This document shows, one piece after another, positions 11,679 to 21,645 of a DNA stretch of 64,000 nt. The position numbers and the translations under genes are program-made. The first letter of the stretch is position 1, and each line of letters begins with the position of its first letter. The stretch lies in assembly GCF_019175285.1 (NCBI RefSeq), contig NC_056530.1, positions 2,844,265 through 2,908,264 on the forward strand, read 5' to 3'. The notes under the pieces were generated by a model that saw only the letters and a program-made list of their open reading frames with translations, made no database searches and was not told where the DNA came from. Source of the stretch: Sceloporus undulatus (lineage: Eukaryota; Chordata; Lepidosauria; Squamata; Phrynosomatidae).

Positions 11679-11855
11679 AGAGCCAGCATGGCGTAGTGGT
11701 TTGAGTGTTGGACTAGGACTCTGGACAACCGGATTCAAATTCCACTTTGGCCATGAAGCCTACTGGGTGGTCTTGGACAAGTCACATGCTCTCAGCCTCA
11801 GGGGAAGGCAAGGGCACACCTCCTCTGGACAAATCTTGCCCAGAAAGCCCCATAG
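11679..11855 (+). mobile_element. SINE-S, 3'-truncated
   Basis: Clear tRNA-like head: GAGCCAGCATGGCGTAGTGG then GTTGGACTAGGACTCTGG. It is followed by CTCTCAGCCTCAGGGGAAGG and stops before the usual GACTTGAAGGC tail, just ahead of a CT-rich microsatellite. Confidence 0.85.
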
Positions 11856-11867
11856 ATGTCCATTTTT

Positions 11868-11908
11868 TCTCTCTCTCTCTCCCTCTCTCCCTCTCTCTCT
11901 CTCTCTCC
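11868..11908. repeat. (CT)n microsatellite
   Basis: Runs of CTCTCT with CCCT interruptions. Confidence 0.9.
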
Positions 11909-12455
11909 AGCAAGTCATTTCCTACTTATGGTGACCCTATCACTGGGTTTTGTTGGCAAATTTCTTCAGAAGGAGTTTGACACTGCCATCCTTGGAAGCT
12001 GAGAGAGTGTGACTTGCCCAAGGATTTTCATGGCCAGATTTTCATGGCCCAGTGGGGACTCAAACCCTGCTCTCCAGAGTCTTAGAGGCTGTGCAGACCA
12101 CCCCTAAGGGGCAGCCTATAACTGCCTCCAGCTGTGCTGGATTGGGGCTGCATCAACACACATCATGGCCCTGATCTGGCCTTTCCAGGGCACAAAAAAG
12201 GACAAGGCATGATAGCAGCGGCACCGCAGCTTTAAGGTGCTCCTTTGGCGTTGCATCTTGTGGATGCAGCACCAGAGGAGTGCCGTGACGCTGTGTGCTA
12301 TGTGGTGTGGTGTGTGACATCACACTGCCCTGGAGGGTGAGTTGGGCCATGCGTCATGTGGACGCCACATCTCAATTCCACCCCCAGGCTGGCCTTTATG
12401 GTCAGTGTGCACAGTCCCAGAGTCCAATGTTCAAACTACTACATCATGCTGGCTC
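11909..12455 (-). mobile_element. SINE-S (reverse), interrupted by another element
   Basis: Reverse SINE-S from CAAGTCATTTCCTACTTATG to CTCTCCAGAGTCTTAG, resuming at AGTCCAATGTTCAAACTACT and ending CATCATGCTGGCT. A 327-bp insert at 12088-12414 splits it near the tRNA-like head. Confidence 0.8.
12088..12414. mobile_element. hAT-like MITE inside SINE-S (new family candidate)
   Basis: A 327-bp insert with ends GCTGTGCAGACCA and, from the other side, CTGTGCACACTGACCA, flanked by TCTTAGAG and TCCCAGAG (6 of 8 bases identical). Eight-base target duplication and CTGTGCA-like ends fit hAT elements. A relative lies at 54551-54877, sharing TGATCTGGCCTTTCC and GGTGCTCCTTTGGC-like blocks. Confidence 0.6.
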
Positions 12456-12552
12456 CCCATGGGGTGTGAGAAAGCAATTTTTCCATGTTTTTGAGCTTCT
12501 TTGGACTTCTTTACCCAGACTAAAATCAACTTCTGGGTCACTTCCTGTTGGA

Positions 12553-13212
12553 AATCATAGAATAGAATCATAGAGTTGGAAGAGACCACAAGGTTCAGTC
12601 CAATCCCATTCTGCCATGCAGGAACTCTCAGTCAAAGCATACCCAACAGATGGCCATCCAGCCTCTGTTTAAAGACCTCTAAGGAAGGAGACTCCACTAC
12701 ACTCCGAGGAAGGAGTGTGTTCCACTGTTAAACAGCCCTTACTGTCAGGAAATTCCTCCTAATGTTGAGGAGGAATCTCTTTTCCTGGAGCTTGCATCCA
12801 TTGTTCTGGGTCCTAGGCTCTGGAGCAGCAGAAAACAAGCTTGTTCCCTCCTCAATATGACATCCCTTCAAGTATTTAAACAGGGCGGTCATATCATCTC
12901 TTAGCCTTCCCTTCTCCAGGCTGAACATCCCCAGCTTCCTAAGTCGTTCCTCGTAGGGCATGGTTTCCAGATCCTTCACAATTTTGGTCGCCCTCCTTTG
13001 GACATGCTCCAGTTTCTCCACGTCTTTTTTGAATTGTGGTGCCCCGAACTGGACACAATATTCCAGGTGGGGCCTGACCAAAACAGAATAGAGTAGAACT
13101 ATTCCTTCCCTTGAACTAGACACTATACTTCTATTGATGCAGCCTAAAATTGCATTGACTGTTTTAGCTGCTGCATCACATTGTTGACTCATGTTCCACT
13201 TGTGGTCTACAT
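12553..13212 (-). mobile_element. CR1 LINE 3' end
   Basis: The minus-strand frame encodes the C-terminal part of the CR1 reverse-transcriptase polyprotein (LVRPHLEYCVQFGAPQFKK, then LEHVQRRATKIVKDLETMPY and LGMFSLEKGRLRDDMTALFK). It continues into a CR1 3' UTR ending in the TCCAACTCTATGATTCTAT tail typical of the family. It is 5'-truncated, and the coding piece of about 154 residues is open, which suggests moderate age. Confidence 0.9.
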
Positions 13213-13410
13213 TGATTGATTGATTGAAATTTTATTTATATACCGCCGTTCCTATGATCACGGCGGTTTACAAAACAAAATGAAAGTACAATACAGTACA
13301 GATTACAGATTCCGGATTCCAGAATCTCCCCCTGGAGAAACGCCACTCCGGCGGCAAGGAAGAGTCTCTCTGGGCCACTCCTGCCCAGGTGGAAAGCGGG
13401 CAGGCGGGCA
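13213..13410 (-). mobile_element. LINE-tail element next to the 88-bp tandem array
   Basis: (ATTG)n, then TTTATTTATATACCGCCGTT and ATCACGGCGGTTTACAAAAC, a reversed LINE-tail. CpGs are kept, suggesting a young insertion. The sequence runs directly into the tandem array at 13411. Confidence 0.6.
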
Positions 13411-13674
13411 GTTAGGGAGGGAGGAGCCTCTTTCTTCAGGCTAGCCCCTGATGGTACTGGGCCAGCCTTCTCTCTCCCTCAAAGGCCGAACGATGACAGT
13501 TAGGGAGGGAGGAGCCTCTTTCTTCAGGCTGGCCCCTGATGGTACTGGGACAGCCTTCTCTCTCCCTCAGAGGCCGATCGATGACAGTTAGGGAGGGAGG
13601 AGCCTCTGTCTTCAGGCCAGCCCCTGATGGTACTGGGCCAGCCTTCTCTCTCCCTCAGAGGCCGATCGATGACA
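13411..13674. repeat. 88-bp tandem repeat, three units
   Basis: Units start at 13411, 13499 and 13587, each beginning GTTAGGGAGGGAGGAGCCTC and ending GGCCGATCGATGACA or close to it. The units are nearly identical. A diverged two-plus-unit version lies at 61945-62140 next to the same kind of LINE-tail, so the array belongs to a dispersed element. Confidence 0.9.
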
Positions 13675-14718
13675 GTTGACTCCTAGATCCTTTTCATACA
13701 TAAGGGAAGGAAGGGGAGACAAGAATATCTGCATTTATTCTCCTCCAGTATTATTTCTAATCATCTTTTAGCGATTGCAGGGTGAACTGGCAAGGAAAGG
13801 CAGTGAAGGAAGTAAAACAGTCCTATCGTATTAGCAAGCCCAATTGCCTAATGAATGGAATGTCCTCATTCCCTTAAATGAAACAATTAGGAGATCGTAG
13901 CCAGATATACTTTGAATCCAAGACCAATTAAGCCAATCTGTATTCATTTGAAAAACAGACTGGATTTGGCAGCTCTTCCTTCCAAACTGTTCACTGTGTT
14001 TTCCTCTGAAATGGAGCTCTGCATGGCAACATATTTATGGTGCCATTCAATCCGCCCTTCCATTCATTTTCCAATTCAGTCTGTCCAGTGTGTTTGAGTT
14101 TGTACTCCACTACGAAATCTATAAATCTGTTCGGGTTTACAGCCTTAAACAAGAAACAGGAGCCTGCAGGGAAGGATGAGGTCTCCCTTCTTTCCTTCTA
14201 TTTTTCTGGACTGCTTTTTAGCCACACTCCAGATTATTTTAGAATTATTGTGGCCTATTGAAATTGGTGGGAGTTGCTTTCTGAACAGTGTATGTTTTCC
14301 AGAATGGAATGCCTTTTCCTTAAACAAACAGGGCATTCTGACATCTTCTACTGGCAACCTCCAACTGACAATTTAGCAGAAATCCAGAGTCCCGATTGTG
14401 CAGAATAAAAGATTGATTATTTTGGGAGAGAAAGTTAACTGGGAAATCTGCCATGTTTAAACCCTGTAAATAATTGAAGGGTAGGAGACTCCAACATTTT
14501 AAAAGTATACCAATTATAGAATGTACAGAATTTCTAATCAGCATTTCTACAGCATTTTAAAACAGACACCCTACCTTATGTTGGACTGCAACTCCCATCC
14601 TCCTCCAACCGGTTTTGTTGCATGTGAGTGACGGTTTTTATAAACTAAAACATCTGGAGGCTGCCAGATCATAGGATCCTGCTTTGGGGTGATGAAAGCA
14701 ATTCATATGTACTAGTTC
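13675..14718. other. Repeat-poor non-coding stretch
   Basis: No repeat was recognised between 13690 and 14570. CCCAATTGCCTAATGAATGG and AACAATTAGG at 13840-13890 are AT-rich, homeodomain-like motifs. A candidate conserved element, unproven. Confidence 0.35.
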
Positions 14719-14930
14719 AGCCTGAATACCCTAAAGATACCAGATCCTGTCTAAACTTGGAAGCTCAGCAGGGTCAGCCCTGGTCAGTACTTGGATGGTA
14801 GATCACCAACAAATGCCAGGTGCTGTATGCTGAATTTCAGAGGAAGGTGCTGGCAAATGAAAGGGCACATAATGGCTTTTCTCATGGCCTGGCCATATTT
14901 TGCCAGGCGCATACAACACAACCTTTACAC
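14719..14930 (+). mobile_element. 5S rRNA-derived SINE
   Basis: Bases 14719-14832 align with 5S rRNA: CTTGGAAGCTCAGCAGGGTC, then GTACTTGGATGGTAGATCAC and CCAGGTGCTGTATGCTG, which include the internal A, IE and C box regions of the RNA polymerase III promoter. A non-5S body follows (TTTCAGAGGAAGGTGCTGGC ... CATACAACACAACC). Not a functional 5S gene: the first third is diverged and there is a SINE tail. Squamates are known to carry 5S-headed SINEs. Confidence 0.85.
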
Positions 14931-14935
14931 TATTA

Positions 14936-14961
14936 TTATTGCTGTTGTTGTTGTTGTTATC
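14936..14961. repeat. (TTG)n microsatellite
   Basis: GTTGTTGTTGTTGTT following an (ATT)n start. Confidence 0.85.
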
Positions 14962-15075
14962 TATATACATATGCTTTACAACAGCATAAAGTTGCAATAC
15001 AATCCAGCATAAAGTTGCAACCCCTAAAAATCTTGGGAAAGCCACACACTATCCAATAAGTGAAGCCTTCCCAAT

Positions 15076-15190
15076 ATGTGTGTGTGTGTGTGTGTGTGTA
15101 TTGTATGTCGATGTTTTAGTGTGAGCCACTCTGATTGTCTTACTACAGAAGAGCGGGATATAAATAAATGTTTGTTTGTTTGTTTGTTTA
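15076..15190 (+). mobile_element. (GT)n microsatellite and LINE-tail fragment
   Basis: (GT)n at 15078-15100, then GTGAGCCACTCTGATTGTC and GAGCGGGATATAAATAAATG followed by (TTTG)n, a LINE-tail end. Confidence 0.65.
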
Positions 15191-15627
15191 TATGCATTGC
15201 TACTTCCTTCAGCCTTAGCCAGCATTGTCAATAGGGAGGAATCATGGAAGCTGAGACCCTACTGACTTAATATTCAGCCCTGTGCTGCACTAACTCTGAT
15301 TTGGACATTTCAGACAAAGTCATCTTCTCTGTAACTTTGGAAGGGGATGTAAGCATGGAGAGCAGGGTGGTGTTTTTTTAAAAAAATTTGTAGGAAAGGA
15401 TGCCAGCCTAATGTTTTTTTCACTGTATACTTTGTGGGAGGTAAACTGGCTGTGGGTTCTGCAAACCTCCATTGCCAGTGAGGTTTTGCTTTGAATGCCC
15501 AAGGGGCTGATCTAGCAGCAAAGCAATGCCTCTTTAGGAACCAGCAGCAGCAACAGCAGCCTTGAAGGATGTGGTTTAAGCGCCAACTAGTGGCCAAGGG
15601 AGAAAATGTCCTCTAGGAAGAATTTGT

Positions 15628-15843
15628 AGGTCCAAAACACAAGGCAGAAATAATTCAGTTTGAGACCAATTTCACTGCCCTGGCTCAATACTAGGGAAGT
15701 CTGGGATCTGTAGTTTTTGTGAGACATTTAGCCTCCTCTGTCAGAGAGCTCTGATGCCACAACTACAATTCCTAGGATTCCCTAGCACTGAGCCAAAGCA
15801 GTTAAAGTGGTCTCAAACTGGATTATTTATGCAGTGTGTTTTC
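15628..15843. mobile_element. MITE-A copy
   Basis: GCAGAAATAATTCAGTTTGA, then GGGATCTGTAGTTTTTGTG, and the inverted arm GAGCCAAAGCAGTTAAAG followed by GGATTATTTATGCAGTG. Confidence 0.8.
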
Positions 15844-15918
15844 GACCCTAGTTAGTTCTTATTAAGCATACGCACTTGGTCCATCTAGTATAGAAATGAT
15901 GCAGTTTGACATCCCTTG

Positions 15919-16176
15919 GCTGCATCTGCACTGCAGAAATAATCCCGGTTGACATCGCTTTTAACTGGACATTTAGAGCGTGTCAACCTGGATTAATTCT
16001 GCAATAATGCTGTAACTCTGACCAATGGGATTTGTAGTTCGGAAAGGCGCACCAGCACACTTGAGCCGAGGCAGACAAAGGCCTTGTGAAACTACACATC
16101 CTAAGATTCCAAAGGATGGCGCTTTAGCACTTAAAGTGGTGTCAAACTGCATTATTTTTACCATGTAGATACAGCC
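15919..16176. mobile_element. MITE-A, rearranged copy
   Basis: Starts GGCTGCATCTGCACTGCAGA, then breaks after about 50 bases into a second, oppositely oriented arm piece (GTCAACCTGGATTAATTCTGC). A diverged middle with GGGATTTGTAGTTCGG follows, and an end like TTTACCATGTAGATACAGCC. It looks like two copies or an internal inversion. Confidence 0.65.
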
Positions 16177-16430
16177 CACCTCACAGGGCTGTTGTGAGAT
16201 GGGACGAGGAGAGCTCCTTAGGGGGAAAGATGCCTTTGTCTTTCTCTTAGAAGAAATATATCTATGTCTATATACTTGAGGCCTCTAGACTGAAGCATCT
16301 CTGGAAGAAAAAGGCTTTCTCATGTCAGACTAGGAACTGTGGCTTTTCTCTTTCTCTTTTGCCTTGGAAAAGCAATCTGGAATTGTGTTGCGCTGGTAAA
16401 ATGGAGCCTTTTAAAATATATACTATAGAT

Positions 16431-16960
16431 GGTTGACTGTAAGTCGACCTCATATATAAGTCGAGGGCAGGTTTTGGGGCCCAAATTATGGCTTTTGATA
16501 TGACCCCTGGGTAAAAGGGATAAGGGGTCAAGGGTAACACTTAAGGGCAAACGGCAAAGGATCTAAAGGAGGCAGCAAAGGAAAACTATGCCAAAGAAGT
16601 TACAAAATTCCAGCAGACATTTGGTGCTCACACTAAAGGCTGGATGGAGAAGAGAACAGAGAGAGGCCAGTGCTTTCAGGACAGATATCCCTCTTGCTTT
16701 GCAGCAGTTCCTGGTTTTGAAGAAGAGTTCAAGTACAACACTTGCATTGACCCATGGATAAGTCGACTCAGGTTTTTGGGGTCCATTTTTTTGACTTCAA
16801 TTTCTAGACTTATACATGAGTACAGTGCACCCTTTTTTACACAGGAGATCCATTTAGGACCCCCCCCCCTGCATAAAAATGTGTATGTTTGAGCCCCATT
16901 GAAAATAATGGGGCTTGTGCATGGTGGGGCTACGTATGACGCAGGCACACTGTATATACA
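16431..16960. mobile_element. 'ATAAGTCGA' MITE, interrupted by a T4 insertion
   Basis: Left arm with TAAGTCGACCTCATATATAA and GTCGAGGGCAGGTTTTGGGG, right arm with GGATAAGTCGACTCAGG and TTTTTGGGGTCCATTTTTTTG, ending CTTATACATGAG. The arms suggest a Tigger-like MITE. A T4 element sits in its right end. Confidence 0.6.
16823..16952. mobile_element. T4 short TA-flanked MITE
   Basis: A 130-bp element between two TA dinucleotides. Ends CAGTGCACCC and, from the other side, CAGTGTGCC. The middle contains the short palindrome GCCCCATTGAAAATAATGGGGC. Confidence 0.65.
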
Positions 16961-16965
16961 ATATA

Positions 16966-16969
16966 TTCA

Positions 16970-17000
<31 letters not shown>

Positions 17001-17075
17001 AAGGAGGCAGAGGCTTACTTACAGAGACAGTGCAACACACTATATAGAGACATATACATTCTCCCTCTCTCTTTC

Positions 17076-17136
<61 letters not shown>

Positions 17137-17245
17137 ACACTATGCCATCTATCTTTATCTATACACATACTATATGTATATGTATACACACACAATATAT
17201 ATGCACACACACTATATATACTATCTATCTATACACATACTATAT
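16966..17245. repeat. AT/CA microsatellite cluster
   Basis: (AT)n near 16971-16997, (TA)n-(CA)n at 17074-17131, then degenerate TATAC and CTAT arrays. About 55 bases of unassigned sequence (17000-17060) lie between. Confidence 0.9.
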
Positions 17246-17248
17246 TTA

Positions 17249-17659
17249 TAATGGCTTGGGCCCAGGATACCTGAAGGACCGCCTCTCCCCGTACATTCCG
17301 TCCCGCACCCTCAGAATATCTGGGCAGCAACTACTTAAGGTGCCAGGGGCTAGGTTGACCTCCACCTTTCCATCGCCGCCCCGGCCCTTTGGAACACGCT
17401 GCCCACAGAGCTCCGCTCGGCCACCTCCCTGGCCCAATTTAGAAAGGACCTAAAAACCTTTCTATTTCAGCTTGCATTCCCCGATCAAAGTCCAGTGGGC
17501 CTCCCTTCCTCTTCTGTGGCAAAGAGGACTGGCTAACGGGGGTTTTATTCTGTTTGTGTGTAATTGTTTTTAACCCTGATGTATATGTTGTTTGATGTTT
17601 TGCTGTCAACCGCCCTGATCTATGGAAGGGCGGTATAAAAATAAAAATTTTATTATTAT
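17249..17659 (+). mobile_element. LINE 3' end (L2/CR1-type)
   Basis: One frame reads ALWNTLPTELRSATSLAQF followed by RKDLKTFLFQLAFP, the typical end of a CR1/L2-clade LINE polyprotein. An upstream piece in another frame reads GYLKDRLSPYIPSRTLR, so there is at least one frame change. The 3' UTR ends GAAGGGCGGTATAAAAATAA followed by (ATT)n. CpG content is high, so a recent insertion. This supplies a likely source for many LINE-tail fragments in the window. Confidence 0.75.
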
Positions 17660-17967
17660 TATTTATACACATATACATATACCATTTATCTGTACATATA
17701 CTACATATATATGTATGCACACACACACACTACATATAACTATACACTCACACACACACTATATATATATATATATATGTATGTATACTACATATATATA
17801 TATATATATAGTACTTTTTACAAAATTTTGAAAATTATTATAAAATCCATACAATTAAAATGTCTCTATATAAAATCACATAAGATATACACAATATAAA
17901 ATATAATATAAAATCACATAAAATATACTCAAGTTAAAAACATAGTATATCTATAGTGTGTGTATGC

Positions 17968-18006
<39 letters not shown>

Positions 18007-18020
18007 ATATAGATACATGC

Positions 18021-18062
<42 letters not shown>

Positions 18063-18065
18063 CCA
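17660..18065. repeat. TA/CA/GA/GT microsatellite cluster
   Basis: TA, CA, (AGAG)n at 17985-18006 and (GT)n at 18023-18053, with AT-rich filler. Confidence 0.85.
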
Positions 18066-18145
18066 TCTATATCACATAAACATATATTTGCATTATGTGT
18101 GTGTGTGTAAAACTATATATGTACACTCACACATACACATACACA

Positions 18146-18211
<66 letters not shown>

Positions 18212-18361
18212 CTACATATACTATACACACTATATTGATATCTGTATCTATATATTTACAGTATTTATACCATCTATCTCTCTATCTATGCACACATACA
18301 CATACTATACACACACAATACATATATACCGTTTGCCTGTCTGTCTGTCTGTCTGTCTCTC
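18066..18361. repeat. (TCTA)n and (TCTG)n microsatellites
   Basis: (TCTA)n at about 18155-18211, degenerate CTAT repeats after it, and (TCTG)n at about 18335-18358. Confidence 0.9.
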
Positions 18362-19216
18362 GGACTTAGTGGCCAGTTTCTTGAGCTCATTTTCAAAGTG
18401 ACAAGCGAGCTCTTGCAATGGGATCTCTGGTTTTAAGGTCCACTCTTTGCAATGGGGGAAAAACCCCTAACCTTCCAGAGTTGGGTCCAGCTTCCATGCT
18501 GCCTCTTTTTCCAAGGAGCAGCAGCCCTTTCAGTTCGCTGCAGCATAAAAACCAGAGAAGGAGGCAAGCAAGAAGAAACCTAGCAGCAGCAGCACCTTTA
18601 AAACTGAATGCAAGTTTAGCTAAAAGCTCCTGCTCATATTTAAAAAGTAGACGCATAAAAAGACCCCCCAAAGGCATACATCAGCCCTGATTGACCCAAA
18701 TGCCATTGGTTTCCATAGGTCTGTTTCTAGTATAACTGAAGCCCGACCCCATCATTTTGCAAAAACTATTCAGAGGCCAGGTAGAGCAAAGTGCAATAAC
18801 ACCCCAAATCCGCAAAACAGAGATGCCTTTATAGGACCAAATCAGATGCACAAAATAGATGTTGCAAGCTTTAGAAACTTCAGTGGCTCCTTCATTGCAA
18901 TTCTTCGGCTATTTAAGGTATTTGTGTCTATAGGATTGCAGATCAAGAGACAGAAAAATAGAAGAGTCCCTTTGAAGAAATATCCCGGTCTGTGTGTCAA
19001 CTCTGAAGTAGATCCCCTCTTCCTGGCATTTACGCTCCTTACAGAAATCAAAAAGCCACCACAGGATTGGATTGATTCAGCACAGGATGGCCACCATCCA
19101 GACCCACATTTAAACCTCTTTTTTAAAAAATGACAACAGCAACAACAACAATCCAAACGTTGTTCGATTTGGAAGGAGATCCCGCTGATAAGAGTGAATG
19201 CGAGTCGGATTTGATC
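18362..19216. other. Unassigned non-coding stretch
   Basis: Moderate GC content. Several overlapping open frames on both strands (about 90-115 residues at 18393-18690 and 18842-19156) have no recognisable domains. No repeat was identified apart from short CAACAA runs near 19140. Confidence 0.4.
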
Positions 19217-19282
19217 CGGAAGCCGCCTTGGGTCCTTTTCTGGCAGAAAGGCGACACAGAAAAGAAAGGAATAAATACAGTA
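19217..19282 (+). mobile_element. LINE-tail fragment
   Basis: GAAGCCGCCTTGGGTCCTTT, then CAGAAAGGCGACACAGAAAA and GGAATAAATACAG. Confidence 0.5.
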
Positions 19283-19570
19283 GGCTCTGCTTCCAGGCTC
19301 GTTGGCTTTTCAGGCGGTGTTGAAGGCGGAATCAGTCCCAGCCGAAGACCTTGGGGTTTGCTTCTAAGTAAATAAGGTCAAATGGCCCATCGCAGTCCCC
19401 AGGGCTGATCTCTCCGACTGGTTTACTCCGTTGTGAAGGCTGCTGCTGATGTCCGAGTAGCATTGGATTCAGGTAGTCACTTGCTTTGGGAAGCCTTTCA
19501 AGGAGACGTCATTTACCTGAATCGAGCCCGCTTTTAAAAAACGCTTTCCTCCTTTCCCCCAACCCCGAGA

Positions 19571-19793
19571 TATATATATATATATGGCATGAAGACACAC
19601 ACATACCCATATAGGTATATATGCATACTGGAAATATATACTGTATATATATTCCAATATGCATATATAGTCATATTTTCCATATATACCATATATATAA
19701 TATATAGGTGGGTGTGGGTGTGTTATGTATATACAGGTATATATGGAATATATAACTGTGTATTCCATACCTATATAAGGTATGCATATTGAA

Positions 19794-19825
<32 letters not shown>

Positions 19826-19995
19826 GGTACCGTGTGTGTGTGTGTGTTCCAATATGCATACATATACAGTATTCCATATATACCTGTGTATTCCCTATAC
19901 ACTCTCTCTCTTTATACACACCCACCCACCCCAATATCCATAGATAGGTGTATTGTATATATATATATTCCAATATGCATATATAACTATATGAT
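19571..19995. repeat. AT/CA array with repeated palindromes
   Basis: The block ATTCCAATATGCATATA or its complement recurs at about 19651, 19783, 19848 and 19966. Two palindromes are evident: one around 19616-19669 and one centred on GGTACC at 19827-19832 with (CA)n and (GT)n arms. Alternating purine-pyrimidine throughout. Confidence 0.85.
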
Positions 19996-20009
19996 ATGTG
20001 TCATTTCCC

Positions 20010-20198
20010 ATTCAAGTCATTTCCCATCCTGGGGTTTTCTTGGCAAGATTTGCCCAGAGGAGCTTTGCCATTGCCTTCCCCTGAAGAGGCTGAGAGAGTG
20101 CCACCTGCCCAAAGGGCTGAAACCTTGCCAAGAAAACCTCGTGATAGCTTCGTTTTAGGTTTGCCAAAAGTGGGAAGGACTTGAAGGCACACAACCAC
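20010..20198. mobile_element. Two SINE-S pieces head to head
   Basis: The first part is reverse SINE-S (CATCCTGGGGTTTTCTTGGC ... GAGGCTGAGAGAGTGCC). It switches at about 20110 to forward SINE-S 3' sequence (CCTTGCCAAGAAAACCTCGT ... GGACTTGAAGGCACACAACC). The result is an imperfect inverted repeat. Confidence 0.8.
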
Positions 20199-20327
20199 AA
20201 AACTCGATGTGCTCCTTTCTCAGATGGTGGCAGCGGAGGGTGCAAGGACCCAGCTGTCTATCAATCGCAACGCCAACCTATGCACACCTAGCAAGAAATA
20301 CCCCTCCCCCCGAATCCTATGGGCCCT

Positions 20328-20370
20328 TCTTCATCCGCTGAGGCTGAGAGAGTGTGACCTGCCCAACAAG
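20328..20370 (-). mobile_element. SINE-S fragment
   Basis: CGCTGAGGCTGAGAGAGTGT followed by GACCTGCCCAAC, a short reverse SINE-S piece. Confidence 0.6.
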
Positions 20371-20598
20371 GGGCTCCTCGAGTGGTTTCCATGGGAGAGA
20401 CTCAAGCTTAGGGAAGCTCCTAGTCCCAGCTTCTTGCTTTCAGTGAGCCTCAAAAGGTGCTGCGAGATGCCCTTCGCAGGTGAAACAGGTCGTAGCACTC
20501 CACAGCCCCAAGCATTTCCAGCCTCTAGGATCTTTCCCAGGAAAGAGTGAATTTACTTAGAGAGCAAGCTTCTCTTGCAACAAAGGGCTTTAAAAAAG

Positions 20599-20603
<5 letters not shown>

Positions 20604-20629
<26 letters not shown>

Positions 20630-20630
20630 C
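20604..20630. repeat. (GT)n microsatellite
   Basis: GTGTGT run. Confidence 0.95.
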
Positions 20631-20815
20631 CACATATTGGGAGCAAGGAGGCATAGCTTTCAAAACGAAATAATTGAGCATGCCATTGAGGAAGCAAATG
20701 GGGTCAATCCATTGTCATCTTGCTATTCACGTGTCTTCAGCATTCAGACAACTGCCGGCATTTCTATGGCAGTCCTGCTGATCTTGAGTTTAAATGATGA
20801 TAATGAGGATGATAG

Positions 20816-20884
20816 AAATAATAACAATAATAATAGTTGTTGTTATTATTATTATTGTTGTTGTTGTTGTTGTTGTATTATTAT
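20816..20884. repeat. (AAT)n-(ATT)n-(TTG)n compound microsatellite
   Basis: Triplet repeats directly in front of a forward SINE-S. Confidence 0.85.
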
Positions 20885-21112
20885 TGGAGCCAGGGTGGTG
20901 TAGTGGTTTGAGCATTCTGGAGACCAGAGTTCACTTTCCATTTCGGCCCTGGAGGTCTCCAGAAACCTTGGTCAAGTCACACTCTCTCAACCTCAGGGGA
21001 TGGCCATGGCAAACAAACAAACAAATAAAAACACCCCCCCCCCCGAAGAAACTTGCGAAGCAACCCCTTAGGTTCACCATATAAGTCAGAAATGACTTGA
21101 AAGAACACAACA
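20885..21112 (+). mobile_element. SINE-S copy
   Basis: GGAGCCAGGGTGGTGTAGTG, then GGTCAAGTCACACTCTCTCA, a C-rich interruption near 21037, and the tail ATAAGTCAGAAATGACTTGA. Confidence 0.85.
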
Positions 21113-21353
21113 TTTACTACTAGTAGTTGTAGCATTTTGTAAGCATCCATTCAGGAGTAAACAGGACCTGCCTCTTTACTTTTAGCAGGGGAAAGGAAGC
21201 CTTTCTCGTCCCAAGGCAGATTCCCCCCCCCCCTTTTTTTTTTATTTATTAAATTTATTTTGATTTTATTGCACGTTTTATTGCAAAACTTCGAAGGGCT
21301 TCGCAAGCGGTTCGGGAGCCAAGAAAGAAGAGAGAGAAGAAGGGAGGAGAGGG

Positions 21354-21385
21354 ATTAATAATAATAATAATAATAATAATAAACC
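21354..21385. repeat. (AAT)n microsatellite
   Basis: ATAATAATA run following purine-rich sequence. Confidence 0.9.
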
Positions 21386-21470
21386 CTATTAATCATATTA
21401 ATTATATAATTATAGTCACCGATTGGTCCCAATATGCAGTCAGGCTCAGTCCTCCAACGCTCTAATAAGG

Positions 21471-21595
21471 CGGCTGCACCCCCACTGCAGAAATAATCCG
21501 GTTTGACACCGCTTTAACAGCCCTGGCTCCATGCCATGGGATTTTGCAGGAGCTGCCCTTTGTTGTGGCACCAGAGCTTTGCAATGGCAAGGCTT
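21471..21595. mobile_element. MITE-A, left half
   Basis: GGCGGCTGCACCCCCACTGC, then AGAAATAATCCGGTTTGACA and CCGCTTTAACAGCCCTGGC; the right arm is missing or very diverged. CpG-rich for this family. Confidence 0.65.
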
Positions 21596-21645
21596 GGCAT
21601 CGGCTCAAAGGGTGCAGAGGGCTTTTTGTGTGTGTGGTTATTATA

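Noticed and set aside
14719-14832. A functional 5S rRNA gene
   Set aside because: The first third is diverged, internal changes are many, and a SINE body and tail follow.
16899-17453. 184-residue + strand frame
   Set aside because: Mostly translated TA and CA microsatellites followed by an out-of-frame LINE piece.
18147-18211. A CRISPR-like array from regularly spaced repeats
   Set aside because: It is a simple (TCTA)n microsatellite with no unique spacers, in a vertebrate genome.
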